In this document: positions 38,438 to 47,858 of the stretch, one piece after another
Layout of the letters: every line of letters begins with the position of its first letter
Numbering within the stretch: position 1 is the stretch's first letter
Assembly: GCF_001514145.1 (NCBI RefSeq)
Contig: NZ_KQ948658.1
Coordinates: 1 to 64,000 of the forward strand
Source: Streptomyces canus
Lineage (GTDB): Bacteria > Actinomycetota > Actinomycetes > Streptomycetales > Streptomycetaceae
DNA: 64,000 nucleotides
Direction: 5' to 3'
Notes under the pieces: model-generated
The model's database searches: none
What the model was told of the DNA's origin: nothing
Seen by the model: the letters and a program-made list of their open reading frames with translations, nothing else
Made by a program: the position numbers and the translations under genes

Positions 38438-39226
38438 CTAGGCCAGGCCGGCTTCCGCCAGCAGATACGCCGTCATCGGGTCGTAGTAGCGAGGGCTCAC
38501 CACGTGGTCGTCCAGCGGCACGGTCACCTGGACCGTCCCCTCGGCCTCCGCCAGGAACAGTGCCGGGTCGTTGGAGTCGGCGTAGCCCACCGAGTCCACG
38601 CCGTGCTGTCCGGCGTAGCCCGCCCAGCCGTGGTCGGCGACGACCAGGTCGGGCAGCGGACGGCCCTCCCGCTCCAGGGCCGTGAGGATGGCCTTCATGG
38701 GGTCGCCGGAATGCGTGTGCCACAGCGTCGCGCCGTGCTCCAGGACCGCCACGTTCGCGAACTGCATCACGTACCCCTCGTCCGTCTGCAGCCCGTCCGG
38801 GATGACCACGATCTCGCAGCCGGCCGTGCGCAGCGCGGCGGCCGTGGCGTGGTGGACGTCCAGCATGCCGCCGGGGTGGCCGGTGGCGAACAGCACCCGC
38901 TGCTGTCCGTCCGCCGCCTTCCGCAGCCGGGCCGCCATGCGCTCCAGGCCGCCGACGGTCAGCTCGGGGTCGATGGTGTCCTGGCCGTACCGGTACTCCG
39001 GGTCGTCGTTGACCCCCACCCGCTCCGCCATCACCGCGAGCACGTCCTGCTCGTCGCTCCAGCGGTCCCCGAGCTCCAGGCCGAACCAGTAGTGCCGGTT
39101 GCCGTTCGCCAGCTGGCGGTAGTGGGAGAGGTTGTTCTCACGCGGGGTGGCGACCTCACCCGCGATACGGGTCTTCACAAGGTGGTCGACGAGCTCGGCG
39201 CGGCTGGGTGTCCCGGGTATCGGCAT
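38438..39226 (-). CDS. conserved protein, phosphatase-like annotation in relatives
   Basis: A 262-residue cytoplasmic protein beginning at ATG 39226 after GGAGA. Segments such as VLFATGHPGGMLDVHHATAAALRTAGCEIVVIPDG and DLVVADHGWAGYAGQHGVDSVGYADSNDPALFLAEAEG suggest an alpha/beta fold with conserved His, Asp and Gly residues that could bind metal. Relatives in Streptomyces are, as I recall, annotated as phosphatase, but I see no motif that proves it. It converges on tesB. Confidence 0.65.
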   Translation of the reverse strand: MPIPGTPSRAELVDHLVKTRIAGEVATPRENNLSHYRQLANGNRHYWFGLELGDRWSDEQDVLAVMAERVGVNDDPEYRYGQDTIDPELTVGGLERMAARLRKAADGQQRVLFATGHPGGMLDVHHATAAALRTAGCEIVVIPDGLQTDEGYVMQFANVAVLEHGATLWHTHSGDPMKAILTALEREGRPLPDLVVADHGWAGYAGQHGVDSVGYADSNDPALFLAEAEGTVQVTVPLDDHVVSPRYYDPMTAYLLAEAGLA

Positions 39227-39295
39227 GTCTCCATTCTGGGGCACGCCTTCACCGGATCGCCGCGCATCCCGCACGCTGGGACGCGGGTCACGTGA

Positions 39296-40756
39296 TCATG
39301 GTCGCCGCAGCGCGAACCACAGCTCCATCCGCACGTCCGGGTCGTCCAGGTCCGCCTCCAGCAGCGCCGCGCACTTCGCGATCCGCTGCCGGACGGTGTT
39401 GCGGTGCACGTCCAGCGCGACCGCCGTCCGGTCCCAGCTGCCGTGCAGGGACAGCCAGGTGCGGAGGGTCTCGGCGAGGGCGGGAGCGAGCGGGGCCAGG
39501 AGCGCCCTGGCGTGTGCCTCGGCGTCCGCCTCCGGCACCAGATCGGCGAGGGCGGGACGGGCCCCGTACCGGACCAGCCCGGCCCGGGTCGCACGGGCGC
39601 GGGCCAGCGCACGGCCCGCCTGGACGTCGGCGGCGGCCCACTCCCGCGGTCCGGCGACGGCACTGACGCCCAGCGTCCACCCCGGCTGCGGGGCCGGTTC
39701 AGGATCGGCGGGCAGCAGGACCCGTACGACCTCCCGGGCCACGTCCACCATCGGCGACCCGAGTGCCGCGCCCAGCGCGGAGGCGGCGACGGGGTCGGGA
39801 GCGGCGAGGGTGTCGGGCCGGGCGTGCACGACGACCCACCGCTCGCCACCGAGGAGCGGGGCCACGTCCTCGGCGGGTGCGCCCAGCAGCAGCCGTACGA
39901 GCGCCGACGACCGCGCCGCCCCGGACCCGCTCTGATGCTCACCGGTGAGCAAGGACAGGAGCACGGCGGCGACGGAGGCGATCGTGTGGTCGCCGGGATC
40001 CCGCTGCGGGGCGGCGAGGCCGAGCACGAAGCCATGTCCGGCGCCGAGGGAGTACGCGGCGAGATGGACGCCGGCGGTCGCATGGCTGGCGGAGGCCGGC
40101 GTCCCGGGACCGGAGGGGCGTACGACCTCCGCGAGTCCGGTCAGCGCCTCCCGGGCGGCCGTCCCCACCAGTCGTCCGGCGGCCGCGACCTCCACCCCGT
40201 CCGGGCCGTACAGCACCGCCCACCCCCCGACCCGCTGCGCCAGCTGCCGCAGTACCGACGGCACCGGGTCGGGGCGGGACGCGGCCGCGGCCAGGCTCTG
40301 CTGGGCCTCGGTGACGCGGCGCAGTTCCGCGTGGCGGGCCTGGGCCATCAGTTGCCAGACCGCGCGGGCCACGGCGGAGAAGGTGGTCCGGGGCGGGACC
40401 TCGATCAGGGGCAGCTCATAGAAGTCGCAGGCCGCGACCAGGGCACGCGGGACCGTGTCGTGCACCGGGGCCACACCGAATCCGAGGGCCGCTCCGCCCG
40501 CCTCGACGACACGGGAGACGTAGTCGTCGAAATACGTGCCCGAGCCCGCCGCCTCCGGGATGTGCACCCCCGCCGTCAGCAGCAGCTCACCGCCCAGCAG
40601 ATACGGGTACGGGTCCGCCATCTCCGAGGTGTGCGCCCAGTGGACGACCGCGTACGGATCCGCGGGGCCCGCGATCTGCCGCAGCCCGAGATCCTCGCGG
40701 GCCAGCAGCGCGGCCAGCGGGACCGGTGGGGTGGGTGGGACGGCCGGGTCCGGCAT
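39296..40756 (-). CDS. PucR-family transcriptional regulator
   Basis: A 486-residue regulator. The N-terminal PucR domain (about 20-130) and a GAF-like middle are followed by a C-terminal helix-turn-helix ([36 protein letters not shown]). I start it at ATG 40756 with GGGAA upstream; an in-frame ATG at 40774 is less supported. PucR proteins commonly control purine, amine or amino-acid use. It is divergent from the symporter-agmatinase-ThDP genes and probably regulates them. CATCC (40772-40776) and GGATG (40791-40795) form an inverted repeat in between. Confidence 0.85.
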   Translation of the reverse strand: MPDPAVPPTPPVPLAALLAREDLGLRQIAGPADPYAVVHWAHTSEMADPYPYLLGGELLLTAGVHIPEAAGSGTYFDDYVSRVVEAGGAALGFGVAPVHDTVPRALVAACDFYELPLIEVPPRTTFSAVARAVWQLMAQARHAELRRVTEAQQSLAAAASRPDPVPSVLRQLAQRVGGWAVLYGPDGVEVAAAGRLVGTAAREALTGLAEVVRPSGPGTPASASHATAGVHLAAYSLGAGHGFVLGLAAPQRDPGDHTIASVAAVLLSLLTGEHQSGSGAARSSALVRLLLGAPAEDVAPLLGGERWVVVHARPDTLAAPDPVAASALGAALGSPMVDVAREVVRVLLPADPEPAPQPGWTLGVSAVAGPREWAAADVQAGRALARARATRAGLVRYGARPALADLVPEADAEAHARALLAPLAPALAETLRTWLSLHGSWDRTAVALDVHRNTVRQRIAKCAALLEADLDDPDVRMELWFALRRP

Positions 40757-40862
40757 GGTGGACGTTCCCTCCATCCAGTACGGCTCGAATGGATGAAACG
40801 TACACTTCGCAGCCGCTTTCCGGCCACCTACTGTCGACGCAGACCGGCAGAAGGAGGGCCCC

Positions 40863-42308
40863 ATGGCCGTCGACTACACCGTCATCGTCGTCTACCTGGC
40901 CGGCATGCTCGCCATGGGCTGGTGGGGCATGCGCCGCGCCAGGTCCAAGAGCGAGTTCCTGGTCGCCGGGCGCCGCCTCGGGCCCGCCATGTACTCCGGC
41001 ACCATGGCCGCGATCGTCCTCGGCGGCGCCTCCACCATCGGTGGCGTGGGCCTCGGTTACCGGTACGGCCTGTCCGGCGCCTGGATGGTCTTCACCATCG
41101 GCCTCGGCCTGCTGGCCCTGTCCGTCTTCTTCTCCGCCCGCATCGCCCGCCTCAAGGTCTACACCGTCTCCGAGATGCTGGATCTCCGGTACGGCGGCCG
41201 GGCCGGGGTCATCTCCGGCGTGGTCATGTGGGCGTACACCCTCATGCTCGCGGTCACCTCGACCATCGCCTACGCCACCATCTTCGACGTCCTCTTCGAC
41301 ATGAACCGGACCGTCGCGATCGTCCTCGGCGGCTCGATCGTCGTCGCGTACTCGACCCTCGGCGGCATGTGGTCCATCACCCTCACGGACATGGTGCAGT
41401 TCGTCGTGAAGACCATCGGCGTACTGCTCCTGCTGCTGCCCATCGCCGTCGTCAAGGCGGGCGGCTTCGACGAGATGAAGGCCAAGCTGCCCACCGGGTA
41501 CTTCGACCCGCTGGGCATCGGCGGCGAGACGATCTTCACCTACGTCCTGATCTACACCTTCGGCATGCTCATCGGTCAGGACATCTGGCAGCGCGTCTTC
41601 ACCGCCCGCAGCGACACGACCGCCAAGTGGGGCGGCACGGTCGCCGGCACCTACTGTCTCGCGTACGCCCTCGCCGGCGCGGTCATCGGTACGGCCGCCA
41701 AGGTCCTCTACCCGAACCTGGCCAACGCGGACGACGCCTTCGCGACCATCGTCAAGGACGAACTCCCGGTCGGGGTAAGGGGCCTGGTGCTCGCCGCCGC
41801 GCTCGCCGCCGTGATGTCGACGTCCTCCGGCGCGCTGATCGCCTGCGCGACCGTGGCGAACAACGACATCTGGTCGCGCCTGCGGGGGAGGCCGGCCGAC
41901 GGGGAGCGCGACGAGGTTCGGGGCAACCGCGCCTTCATCCTCGTCATGGGCGTGGCCGTGATCTGCACGGCGATCGCCCTCAACAACGTCGTCGAGGCGC
42001 TGACCGTCGCCTACAACCTCCTGGTCGGCGGCCTCCTCGTCCCCATCCTCGGCGGACTGCTCTGGAGGCGCGGCACCGCTCAGGGCGCGCTGGCGTCCGT
42101 GATCGTCGGCGGCCTCGCCGTGATCGGTCTGATGGCCGGCTACGGCATCCTCGCCAACGAGCCCGTGTACTACGGCCTGCTGGCCTCCCTGGCCGTCTAC
42201 GTCGCCGTATCCCTGGCGACGCCGGCGACCGACACCGCCGTACTCGAAGCGTGGCGCGAGCGTCTCGCCGGGCGCGGTGTTCCCGAGCCGGTTCCGGCAT
42301 CCCGGTAG
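40863..42308 (+). CDS. sodium:solute symporter family transporter
   Basis: A 481-residue SSS-family permease with about 13 membrane segments, starting with [21 protein letters not shown]. Hallmarks include [13 protein letters not shown] after the first segment, [13 protein letters not shown] (sodium-site region) and [17 protein letters not shown]. It imports a small polar solute with sodium. The next two genes encode an agmatinase-type ureohydrolase and a ThDP enzyme, so a guanidino or amine compound is a reasonable guess. AGAAGGAGG lies upstream of the ATG at 40863. Confidence 0.88.
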   Translation: MAVDYTVIVVYLAGMLAMGWWGMRRARSKSEFLVAGRRLGPAMYSGTMAAIVLGGASTIGGVGLGYRYGLSGAWMVFTIGLGLLALSVFFSARIARLKVYTVSEMLDLRYGGRAGVISGVVMWAYTLMLAVTSTIAYATIFDVLFDMNRTVAIVLGGSIVVAYSTLGGMWSITLTDMVQFVVKTIGVLLLLLPIAVVKAGGFDEMKAKLPTGYFDPLGIGGETIFTYVLIYTFGMLIGQDIWQRVFTARSDTTAKWGGTVAGTYCLAYALAGAVIGTAAKVLYPNLANADDAFATIVKDELPVGVRGLVLAAALAAVMSTSSGALIACATVANNDIWSRLRGRPADGERDEVRGNRAFILVMGVAVICTAIALNNVVEALTVAYNLLVGGLLVPILGGLLWRRGTAQGALASVIVGGLAVIGLMAGYGILANEPVYYGLLASLAVYVAVSLATPATDTAVLEAWRERLAGRGVPEPVPASR

Positions 42309-42352
42309 ACCGGTCGGTATTGAACAGCACGACAGAAGGAAGGCATACGACC

Positions 42353-43321
42353 ATGAGCTCCCCCGAGACCCCCCGCGGCCCCGTCGACTCCTCCCGCATC
42401 CCGCGCTACGCCGGCCCCGCGACCTTCGCCCGGCTGCCGCGCCTCGACGAGGTCGGGCGGGCCGAGGTCGCCGTCGTGGGTGTGCCCTTCGACTCGGGTG
42501 TCTCCTACCGGCCGGGCGCCCGCTTCGGCGGCAACGCGATCCGTGAGGCGTCCCGGCTGCTCAGGCCCTACAACCCGGCGCAGGACGCGTCCCCCTTCGC
42601 GCTGGCGCAGGTGGCGGACGGCGGCGACATCGCCGTGAACCCGTTCGACATCCACGAGGCCGTCGAGACGATCGAGGCGGCCGCGGACGACCTCCTCGGC
42701 ACCGGCGCCCGCCTGATGACCCTGGGCGGCGACCACACCATCGCCCTCCCGCTGCTCAGGTCCGTCGCGAAGAAGCACGGACCGGTCGCCCTGCTGCACT
42801 TCGACGCCCACCTCGACACCTGGGACACCTACTTCGGCGCCGAGTACACGCACGGGACGCCGTTCCGGCGGGCGGTGGAGGAGGGGATCCTCGACACCTC
42901 CGCCCTCTCCCACGTGGGCACCCGTGGGCCGCTGTACGGCAGGCAGGACCTCACCGACGACGAGAAGATGGGCTTCGGCATCGTGACGTCCGCGGACGTC
43001 ATGCGGCGCGGTGTGGACGAGATCGCCGACCAGCTCCGCCAGCGCGTCGGCGACCGGCCCCTCTACATCTCCATCGACATCGACTGCCTGGACCCGGCCC
43101 ACGCGCCCGGCACGGGCACCCCCGAGGCGGGCGGCATGACCTCCCGCGAGCTGCTGGAGATCCTGCGGGGTCTGGCATCGTGCAACCTGGTGTCGGCGGA
43201 CGTCGTCGAGGTGGCCCCCGCGTACGACCACGCGGAGATCACGTCGGTGGCGGCCTCCCACACCGCATACGAACTGACCACGATCATGTCCCGCCAGATT
43301 GCAGAGGCCCGCGCGCAGTGA
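42353..43321 (+). CDS. speB: agmatinase-family ureohydrolase
   Basis: A 322-residue binuclear manganese ureohydrolase. Metal ligands are His128 ([10 protein letters not shown]), Asp151, His153 and Asp155 (FDAHLDTWD), and Asp242 and Asp244 ([16 protein letters not shown]). It removes urea from agmatine or a related guanidino acid such as 4-guanidinobutyrate; the sequence does not settle which. AAGGAAGG precedes the ATG at 42353. Its stop overlaps the start of the ThDP enzyme by 4 bases (GTGA), showing tight coupling. Confidence 0.9.
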   Translation: MSSPETPRGPVDSSRIPRYAGPATFARLPRLDEVGRAEVAVVGVPFDSGVSYRPGARFGGNAIREASRLLRPYNPAQDASPFALAQVADGGDIAVNPFDIHEAVETIEAAADDLLGTGARLMTLGGDHTIALPLLRSVAKKHGPVALLHFDAHLDTWDTYFGAEYTHGTPFRRAVEEGILDTSALSHVGTRGPLYGRQDLTDDEKMGFGIVTSADVMRRGVDEIADQLRQRVGDRPLYISIDIDCLDPAHAPGTGTPEAGGMTSRELLEILRGLASCNLVSADVVEVAPAYDHAEITSVAASHTAYELTTIMSRQIAEARAQ

Positions 43322-45000
43322 CTCACGACCACGACCTGGTGCTCCGCCCGACCGCCGCCCAGACCGAGGCCGCGCTGAACCCGCCTCCCGGCCGCAGCGG
43401 CGGAGACCTGGTCGTGGAGACGCTGGCCGCGCTCGGCGCGACGACCGTCTTCGGCCTGCCCGGCCAGCACGCGCTCGGCGTGTTCGACGCGCTCCGGCGT
43501 TCCGACCTGCGCTACATCGGCCTGCGGGTGGAGAACAACGCGGGTTTCGCGGCGGACGCGTACGGCAGGATCACGGGGGAGGCGGCGCCGCTGCTGCTGT
43601 CGACCGGTCCCGGCGCGCTGACGTCCCTGGCCGCTCTTCAGGAGGCGGCCGCGGCCTCGGCGCCCGTCCTGGCGATCAGCAGCCAGATCCCGTCCGCCGG
43701 ACTGGGCGGCGGCCGTCACGGCTATCTGCACGAACTCCCGGACCAGTCGGCCTCGTTCAGGGGCGTGGTGAAGTCGGTGCACACCGTCCGCTCCCAGTCC
43801 CAGATCCCCTCCGCGATCGAGGCGGCCTGGAAGTCGGCGCTGACCGCCCCGCACGGCCCGGTGTGGGTGGAGATCCCGCAGGACGTGCTGCTGGCCGAGA
43901 CCCTGATCCCCGTGGTGACGGGCGGCGACGCCTTCCCCGAGGAGCTGCCTCCGCGTCCCGAACTCACCGCGGTGGCGGCCGACCTGCTGTCGAACGCGGC
44001 CCGGCCGGCGATCATCGCGGGCGGGGGAGTCGTACGGGCGGACGCGTCCCGCAAGCTGCGACAGCTGGCGGAGACGCTCCAGGCCCCGGTGGTCACCACG
44101 CCCGGCGGCAAGGGCGCCTTCCCCTGGACGCATCCCCTGTCCCTCCAGTCCTGGATCGAGGACCGCCACACCACGGACTTCCTGGAGGACGCGGACGTCC
44201 TCCTGGTGGTTGGCTCGGGACTGGGCGAACTCTCCTCGAACTACCACACGTTCAAGCCGCGAGGCCGGGTCGTGCAGATCGAGGCGGACCTCGGCAAGCT
44301 GGAGTCCAACCACCCCGCGCTGGGCATCCACGCGGACGCCCGACTGGCGTTGCAGGCGCTGCTGGAGACGGTGTCACCGAGGGAGGACGCGACGGCGGCC
44401 GAGCGGGTCCGTACCGTCCTCGCGAAGGTCTCCGACCGCATCGCCGCCCAGGAACTCACCCTGGAACAGGAGCTGTTGGCGTCGGTCCGCAGGGCCCTGC
44501 CCGCCGACTCCCCGTCCTTCTGGGACATGACGATCCTCGCGTACTGGGCCTGGTCGGCGTTCGACGCCAAGGGGCCCAACCTGCTCCACTCCGCCCAGGG
44601 CGCCGGAGGTCTGGGCTACGGCTTCCCGGCGGCGCTGGGCGCGGCGGTGGCCGACCCTTCGCGCCCGGTGCTGGCGGTGTCGGGTGACGGAGGGGCGTTG
44701 TACTCGATCGCCGAGCTGGCGACGGCCCGCCAGTACGACCTGAACGTCACCTGGCTGATCGTCGACGACGGCGGCTACGGCATCCTGCGCGAGTACATGA
44801 CGGACGCCTTCGGCCAGGCCACGGGGACGGAGCTGACCCGCCCCGACTACGTGGCACTGGCCGAGTCCTTCGGCGTCCCCGGGGTCCGTACGACCCCCGG
44901 GGACCTCGCGGACGATCTGTCGAAGGCGCTCGGCTCACCGGGGCCCTCGGTGGTGGTCCTGCCGGCGGTGCTGCGGATGTTCGCACCCACGCACCTGTAG
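43318..45000 (+). CDS. thiamine-diphosphate-dependent enzyme, acetolactate synthase-like
   Basis: A 560-residue enzyme of the acetohydroxyacid synthase/pyruvate oxidase superfamily. Glu72 ([15 protein letters not shown]) activates ThDP, and the ThDP-Mg motif runs from Gly456-Asp457-Gly458 ([18 protein letters not shown]) to DDGGYG, with Asp where AHAS usually has Asn. It starts at GTG 43318 inside the agmatinase stop. It lacks a regulatory-subunit gene next door, so a catabolic role is more likely than branched-chain amino acid synthesis. The substrate is unknown. Confidence 0.85.
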   Translation: MTHDHDLVLRPTAAQTEAALNPPPGRSGGDLVVETLAALGATTVFGLPGQHALGVFDALRRSDLRYIGLRVENNAGFAADAYGRITGEAAPLLLSTGPGALTSLAALQEAAAASAPVLAISSQIPSAGLGGGRHGYLHELPDQSASFRGVVKSVHTVRSQSQIPSAIEAAWKSALTAPHGPVWVEIPQDVLLAETLIPVVTGGDAFPEELPPRPELTAVAADLLSNAARPAIIAGGGVVRADASRKLRQLAETLQAPVVTTPGGKGAFPWTHPLSLQSWIEDRHTTDFLEDADVLLVVGSGLGELSSNYHTFKPRGRVVQIEADLGKLESNHPALGIHADARLALQALLETVSPREDATAAERVRTVLAKVSDRIAAQELTLEQELLASVRRALPADSPSFWDMTILAYWAWSAFDAKGPNLLHSAQGAGGLGYGFPAALGAAVADPSRPVLAVSGDGGALYSIAELATARQYDLNVTWLIVDDGGYGILREYMTDAFGQATGTELTRPDYVALAESFGVPGVRTTPGDLADDLSKALGSPGPSVVVLPAVLRMFAPTHL

Positions 45001-45008
45001 CCGGGCTC

Positions 45009-45815
45009 CTACCAGATCGCCTCGACCCACTCCGGGTGGTCGATGAACGGGTTGCGGTTGTGCTGGTAGGTGTCGTAGATGACCTGGTTGCGCTTCTCCT
45101 CGAAGGCGCTCGGCGGGTCCGCCTCGTTCCAGGCCTTGAGGACGGAGAGCTTGCCCATGTAGGGGTTGGAGCCGTTGCCGACCTTCTCGTTGGGCTCCAG
45201 GTCGGCGAAGCCGTCGCCGCCGTCGTAGCGCACGGCCATGTAGAGGATCATGCGGGCCACGTCGCCGCGGTCCGCGGTGCGCGGCGCGAAGGAGTCGGAG
45301 TCGACGGTGCTGCCGCCGCCGTTGGTGACGGTGCTGCCGCCGTTGTCGAAGTCGAGGTTGCCGCGGATGCTGTTGACCTGGACGTCCGCGGGGCGCAGGT
45401 GGTGGAGATCGGTGCCGGGCCCGGTCACCTCGCCGAAGTCGCCGTGGGACTTGGCCCACACGTGCTCTCGGTTCCAGTCGCCGACGTCACCGCCGTTGAG
45501 GGACTTGCTGCGGGAGACACCGCTGTACAGCAGGATCACGTTGCTGCTGTTGTTCGGGTCCTGGTCGGTGACCTTGAGCGCGTCCCAGACCGCGGAGTAC
45601 GAGATCTTCGAGACGTTGGCGCTGATGATCGTGTGCAGGGAGGACTTCAGGGTCGTGCCCGTCTTGCCGACCGCGTTCTTGTAGTACGTCGAGTCGTACG
45701 CGGTCGTCGTGGCGGCGGCCGGGGTCGTGGTCACGACCGGGGCGGCGAGCCCGACCAGCACGGCGGCGGTGGTGAGCGCCACCGACTTCCAACTACGGAT
45801 GCGTGTCGCCGGCAT
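45009..45815 (-). CDS. secreted endonuclease I-family nuclease
   Basis: A 268-residue exported nuclease of the endonuclease I/BsnA family. A Sec signal peptide (SWKSVALTTAAVLVGLAAPVV, cleaved near TPAAATT) precedes the catalytic domain with GDWNREHVWAKSHG (catalytic His), DLHHLRPADVQVNSIRGN and NPFIDHPEWVEAIW. It would degrade DNA and/or RNA outside the cell for nucleotide and phosphate scavenging. I start it at ATG 45815; the frame stays open to 45998 without a plausible start. It converges on the ThDP gene with eight bases between. Confidence 0.9.
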   Translation of the reverse strand: MPATRIRSWKSVALTTAAVLVGLAAPVVTTTPAAATTTAYDSTYYKNAVGKTGTTLKSSLHTIISANVSKISYSAVWDALKVTDQDPNNSSNVILLYSGVSRSKSLNGGDVGDWNREHVWAKSHGDFGEVTGPGTDLHHLRPADVQVNSIRGNLDFDNGGSTVTNGGGSTVDSDSFAPRTADRGDVARMILYMAVRYDGGDGFADLEPNEKVGNGSNPYMGKLSVLKAWNEADPPSAFEEKRNQVIYDTYQHNRNPFIDHPEWVEAIW

Positions 45816-45883
45816 GAGGGGGGTCCCATCTACGCGGGTTGAATGGAGGCGGCAGATGGGAGCGTGACATGGACATGCGGCCG

Positions 45884-45916
45884 TGTAAATGGATGGTGCG
45901 TGTCCATTGGGTGACC
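45884..45916 (-). promoter_or_regulatory. PHO-box-like tandem 11-mers before the secreted endonuclease
   Basis: On the minus strand GGTCACCCAAT, GGACACGCACC and ATCCATTTACA follow one another without gaps. Unit 1 and unit 3 resemble Streptomyces PhoP repeat units (G[G/T]TCAYYY), unit 2 less so. The site ends 68 bases before the start codon. Candidate PhoP site by pattern only. Confidence 0.4.
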
Positions 45917-45953
45917 TGAAACGGCAAATCAGGCCTTGTCTACGCGAGTTGAC

Positions 45954-45981
45954 CGCCACCCGCCACCCGCCACCCGCCACC
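45954..45981. repeat. tandem heptamer (CGCCACC)x4
   Basis: Four perfect head-to-tail copies of CGCCACC, 28 bases, in the endonuclease upstream region. Such arrays vary in copy number by slippage. No coding frame uses it. Confidence 0.85.
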
Positions 45982-46164
45982 GGCCCCCCGGGGCCCAAGG
46001 GCGCCGGGGGGATTCACGGAGAAAGGCTCAGTGGAGCAGGACTGCGCCCGGTTTCGGGGAGCCGGACGTCGAGACGCCCAGGGAAGACGGGCCGAAGGCG
46101 ATCGCGTTCTTTGTGGTCAGGCCAGTGGTCGTTCGTCTCGTTCGCGAAAATGTGACGGCAGTGC

Positions 46165-47663
46165 CTAGTCGGCGAAGAGCGCGCCGAACTGTGCGGCGCC
46201 GGAGGTGGAGACGCCCACCGCGGTCACGGAGAGGGTGCGGGCGCCGGTCGTGCCGATCTTCGTGCCGGTGGAGGGCAGGTAGGTCACCGCTCCGTCGCCG
46301 CCGTCCTCGTACGACCCGACGACCAGATCCGCCTTGCCGTCGCCGTTGACGTCGTCGAGCTTGACGTCGGCGCCGAACAGGTCGCCCTTCTCGTCGGTAC
46401 CGGGGACGCCCGTCGTGTTCTGCCCGAAGGCCTGGAGGCCGGTGGAGGTGTTGATGCCGCTCGCGGAGCCGTACATGACGGCGACATGCCGGTGTTGGTG
46501 ACGCTGCCGAGGTCCTCGTTCGGGGTGGAGACGACCAGGTCCTGGTAGCCGTCGCCGTTGACGTCGCCCAGGTCCAGGTCCCAGCCGAAGGCGTCACCCT
46601 TCTCCGAACTGCCGGGGACGTTCCCGGTGTTCTGGGTGATGCCGGTGGTCGAGGCGGGGCCCGACGCGGAACCGTAGGTGATGCTGACCTTGCCGCCGTT
46701 CGCGGCGTCCGGGATGGCCTGGCCGTCGCTGGTGGTGGCGTCCCAGCCGGCGCCGGTGACGATGTCGCCGTAGCCGTCGCCGTTGATGTCCCCGATGCCG
46801 GTAACGATGCCCGGCTTGAGGGTCTTGACGCTCGCGACGCTCAGACCGCTCGCGGTGCCGGGGACGAAGTAGTTGGTGTTCCAGCCGTTCTGGGTCTGCG
46901 TCTCGAAGCCGTCGACCACCAGGTCGGTGCGGCCGTCGCCGTTCACGTCGCCGGCGGTGAGCTGCTCCGGGCCGTACGGGAAGCCGGCCGAGCCGGGCTG
47001 GATCGGGGGCTTGACGGTGTAGCGGCCACCGGGTTGGCCGGTGGAGCTGCTGAAGCCGCCCTTGTAGACGTAGAGGGTGGCGGCCGAGCTGCCGACGGCC
47101 AGGTCGGCCTTGCCGTCGCCGTCGAAGTCGCCGGCGGCCAGGGACAGGCCCCAGTTGTCGTGCGAGGAGACGGCCGGGTCCGGCACGTTGCTGGCCTTGC
47201 CGGTGAGGCCGCTCGCCGAGCCCCACAGGATCGCGAGGGCGCCGCCGTCGGTGTCGGTGCCGACCTTCTCGTACGGCGAGGCCACGGCGAGGTCGTCGTA
47301 GCCGTCGCCGTTGAAGTCGGCGTACGCCGTCGCGCCGCCGAAGAAGTCGCCGGTCTCGGCGCTGCCGGGCACGGTGCCGGAGTTCTGGCTGAGGACCGAG
47401 CGCTTGGCCGAGGTCACGCCGGTGGTGCGACTGCCGTAGAGGGCGACGACCTGGCCGGCGTTGGCGTGGCCGCTGACGGAGGCGCCGGCGGCTGTGGCGA
47501 GGATGTCGCCGATGCCGTCGCCGTTGAAGTCGGCCTTCGCGACCTTGAACGAGTCGGCGGCGGTGGCCGTCGTCGCCGAGACCGTGAGCAGACCGCCCGT
47601 CAGCGCGGCAGCGGCGGCCGTCGCGAGGGCGAGTCGCAGGTACGGATGGCGGTACTGGTGCAT
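46165..47663 (-). pseudogene. frameshifted FG-GAP (integrin-alpha-like) repeat secreted protein
   Basis: A secreted beta-propeller protein with a Sec signal peptide (YLRLALATAAAAALTGGLLTV, cleaved near ATAAD). Seven calcium-binding DxNGDGxxD motifs are spread over the length: DFNGDGIGD, DFNGDGYDD, DFDGDGKAD, DVNGDGRTD, DINGDGYGD, DVNGDGYQD and DVNGDGKAD, suiting a seven-bladed propeller. The first six are in one frame from ATG 47663; the reading frame breaks between about 46476 and 46490, and the seventh repeat (MYGSASGINTSTG onward to the stop at 46165) is in another. The span is 1499 bases, so a single-base deletion explains it. It is either a recent mutation or a sequence error. AGGAGA precedes the start. 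Confidence 0.85.
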
Positions 47664-47801
47664 GCGGGTTCTCCTGCGGCATGCGGGGGATGCCTGGCGG
47701 GCATCCGCGTCGATGGGGTGCCAACCGTCCGTGTTTGCCGTGTGTTGTCCTCTGGGACACGGCCCGTTGGCGATCAAGAGACCTCTGGTGGGGCCCAAGG
47801 G

Positions 47802-47843
47802 TTGTAGGGGACGCCGGTGGTTCTTCACCGGCGTCCCCTACAA
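47802..47843 (-). terminator. 18-bp perfect terminator hairpin after GT39
   Basis: TTGTAGGGGACGCCGGTG (47802-47819), a 6-base loop and CACCGGCGTCCCCTACAA (47826-47843) form a perfect 18-bp stem, 15 bases beyond the stop of the minus-strand glycosyltransferase. No U-tract. Confidence 0.85.
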
Positions 47844-47858
47844 CAGCGGGATGGGTGG

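Larger units (their letters stand above)
45816..46164. promoter_or_regulatory. endonuclease upstream region with repeats, 349 bases without a gene
   Basis: Besides the PHO-like box and the heptamer array listed separately, the 14-base element TCTACGCGGGTTGA (45829-45842) recurs as TCTACGCGAGTTGA (45939-45952), one mismatch, starts exactly 110 bases apart. GGGGCCC-like GC-rich sequence at 45984-46012 could form a stem that terminates the FG-GAP gene arriving from the right. No coding potential is evident. Confidence 0.5.

Noticed and set aside
42353..45000. Resemblance to the clavam genes for carboxyethylarginine synthase (ThDP) and proclavaminate amidinohydrolase (ureohydrolase)
   Set aside because: No beta-lactam synthetase or clavaminate synthase gene is present, and the ThDP enzyme sequence as remembered differs clearly from CeaS.
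43318..45000. Biosynthetic acetolactate synthase IlvB
   Set aside because: No IlvN gene follows, the context is catabolic, and DDGGYG replaces the usual Asn-containing motif end.
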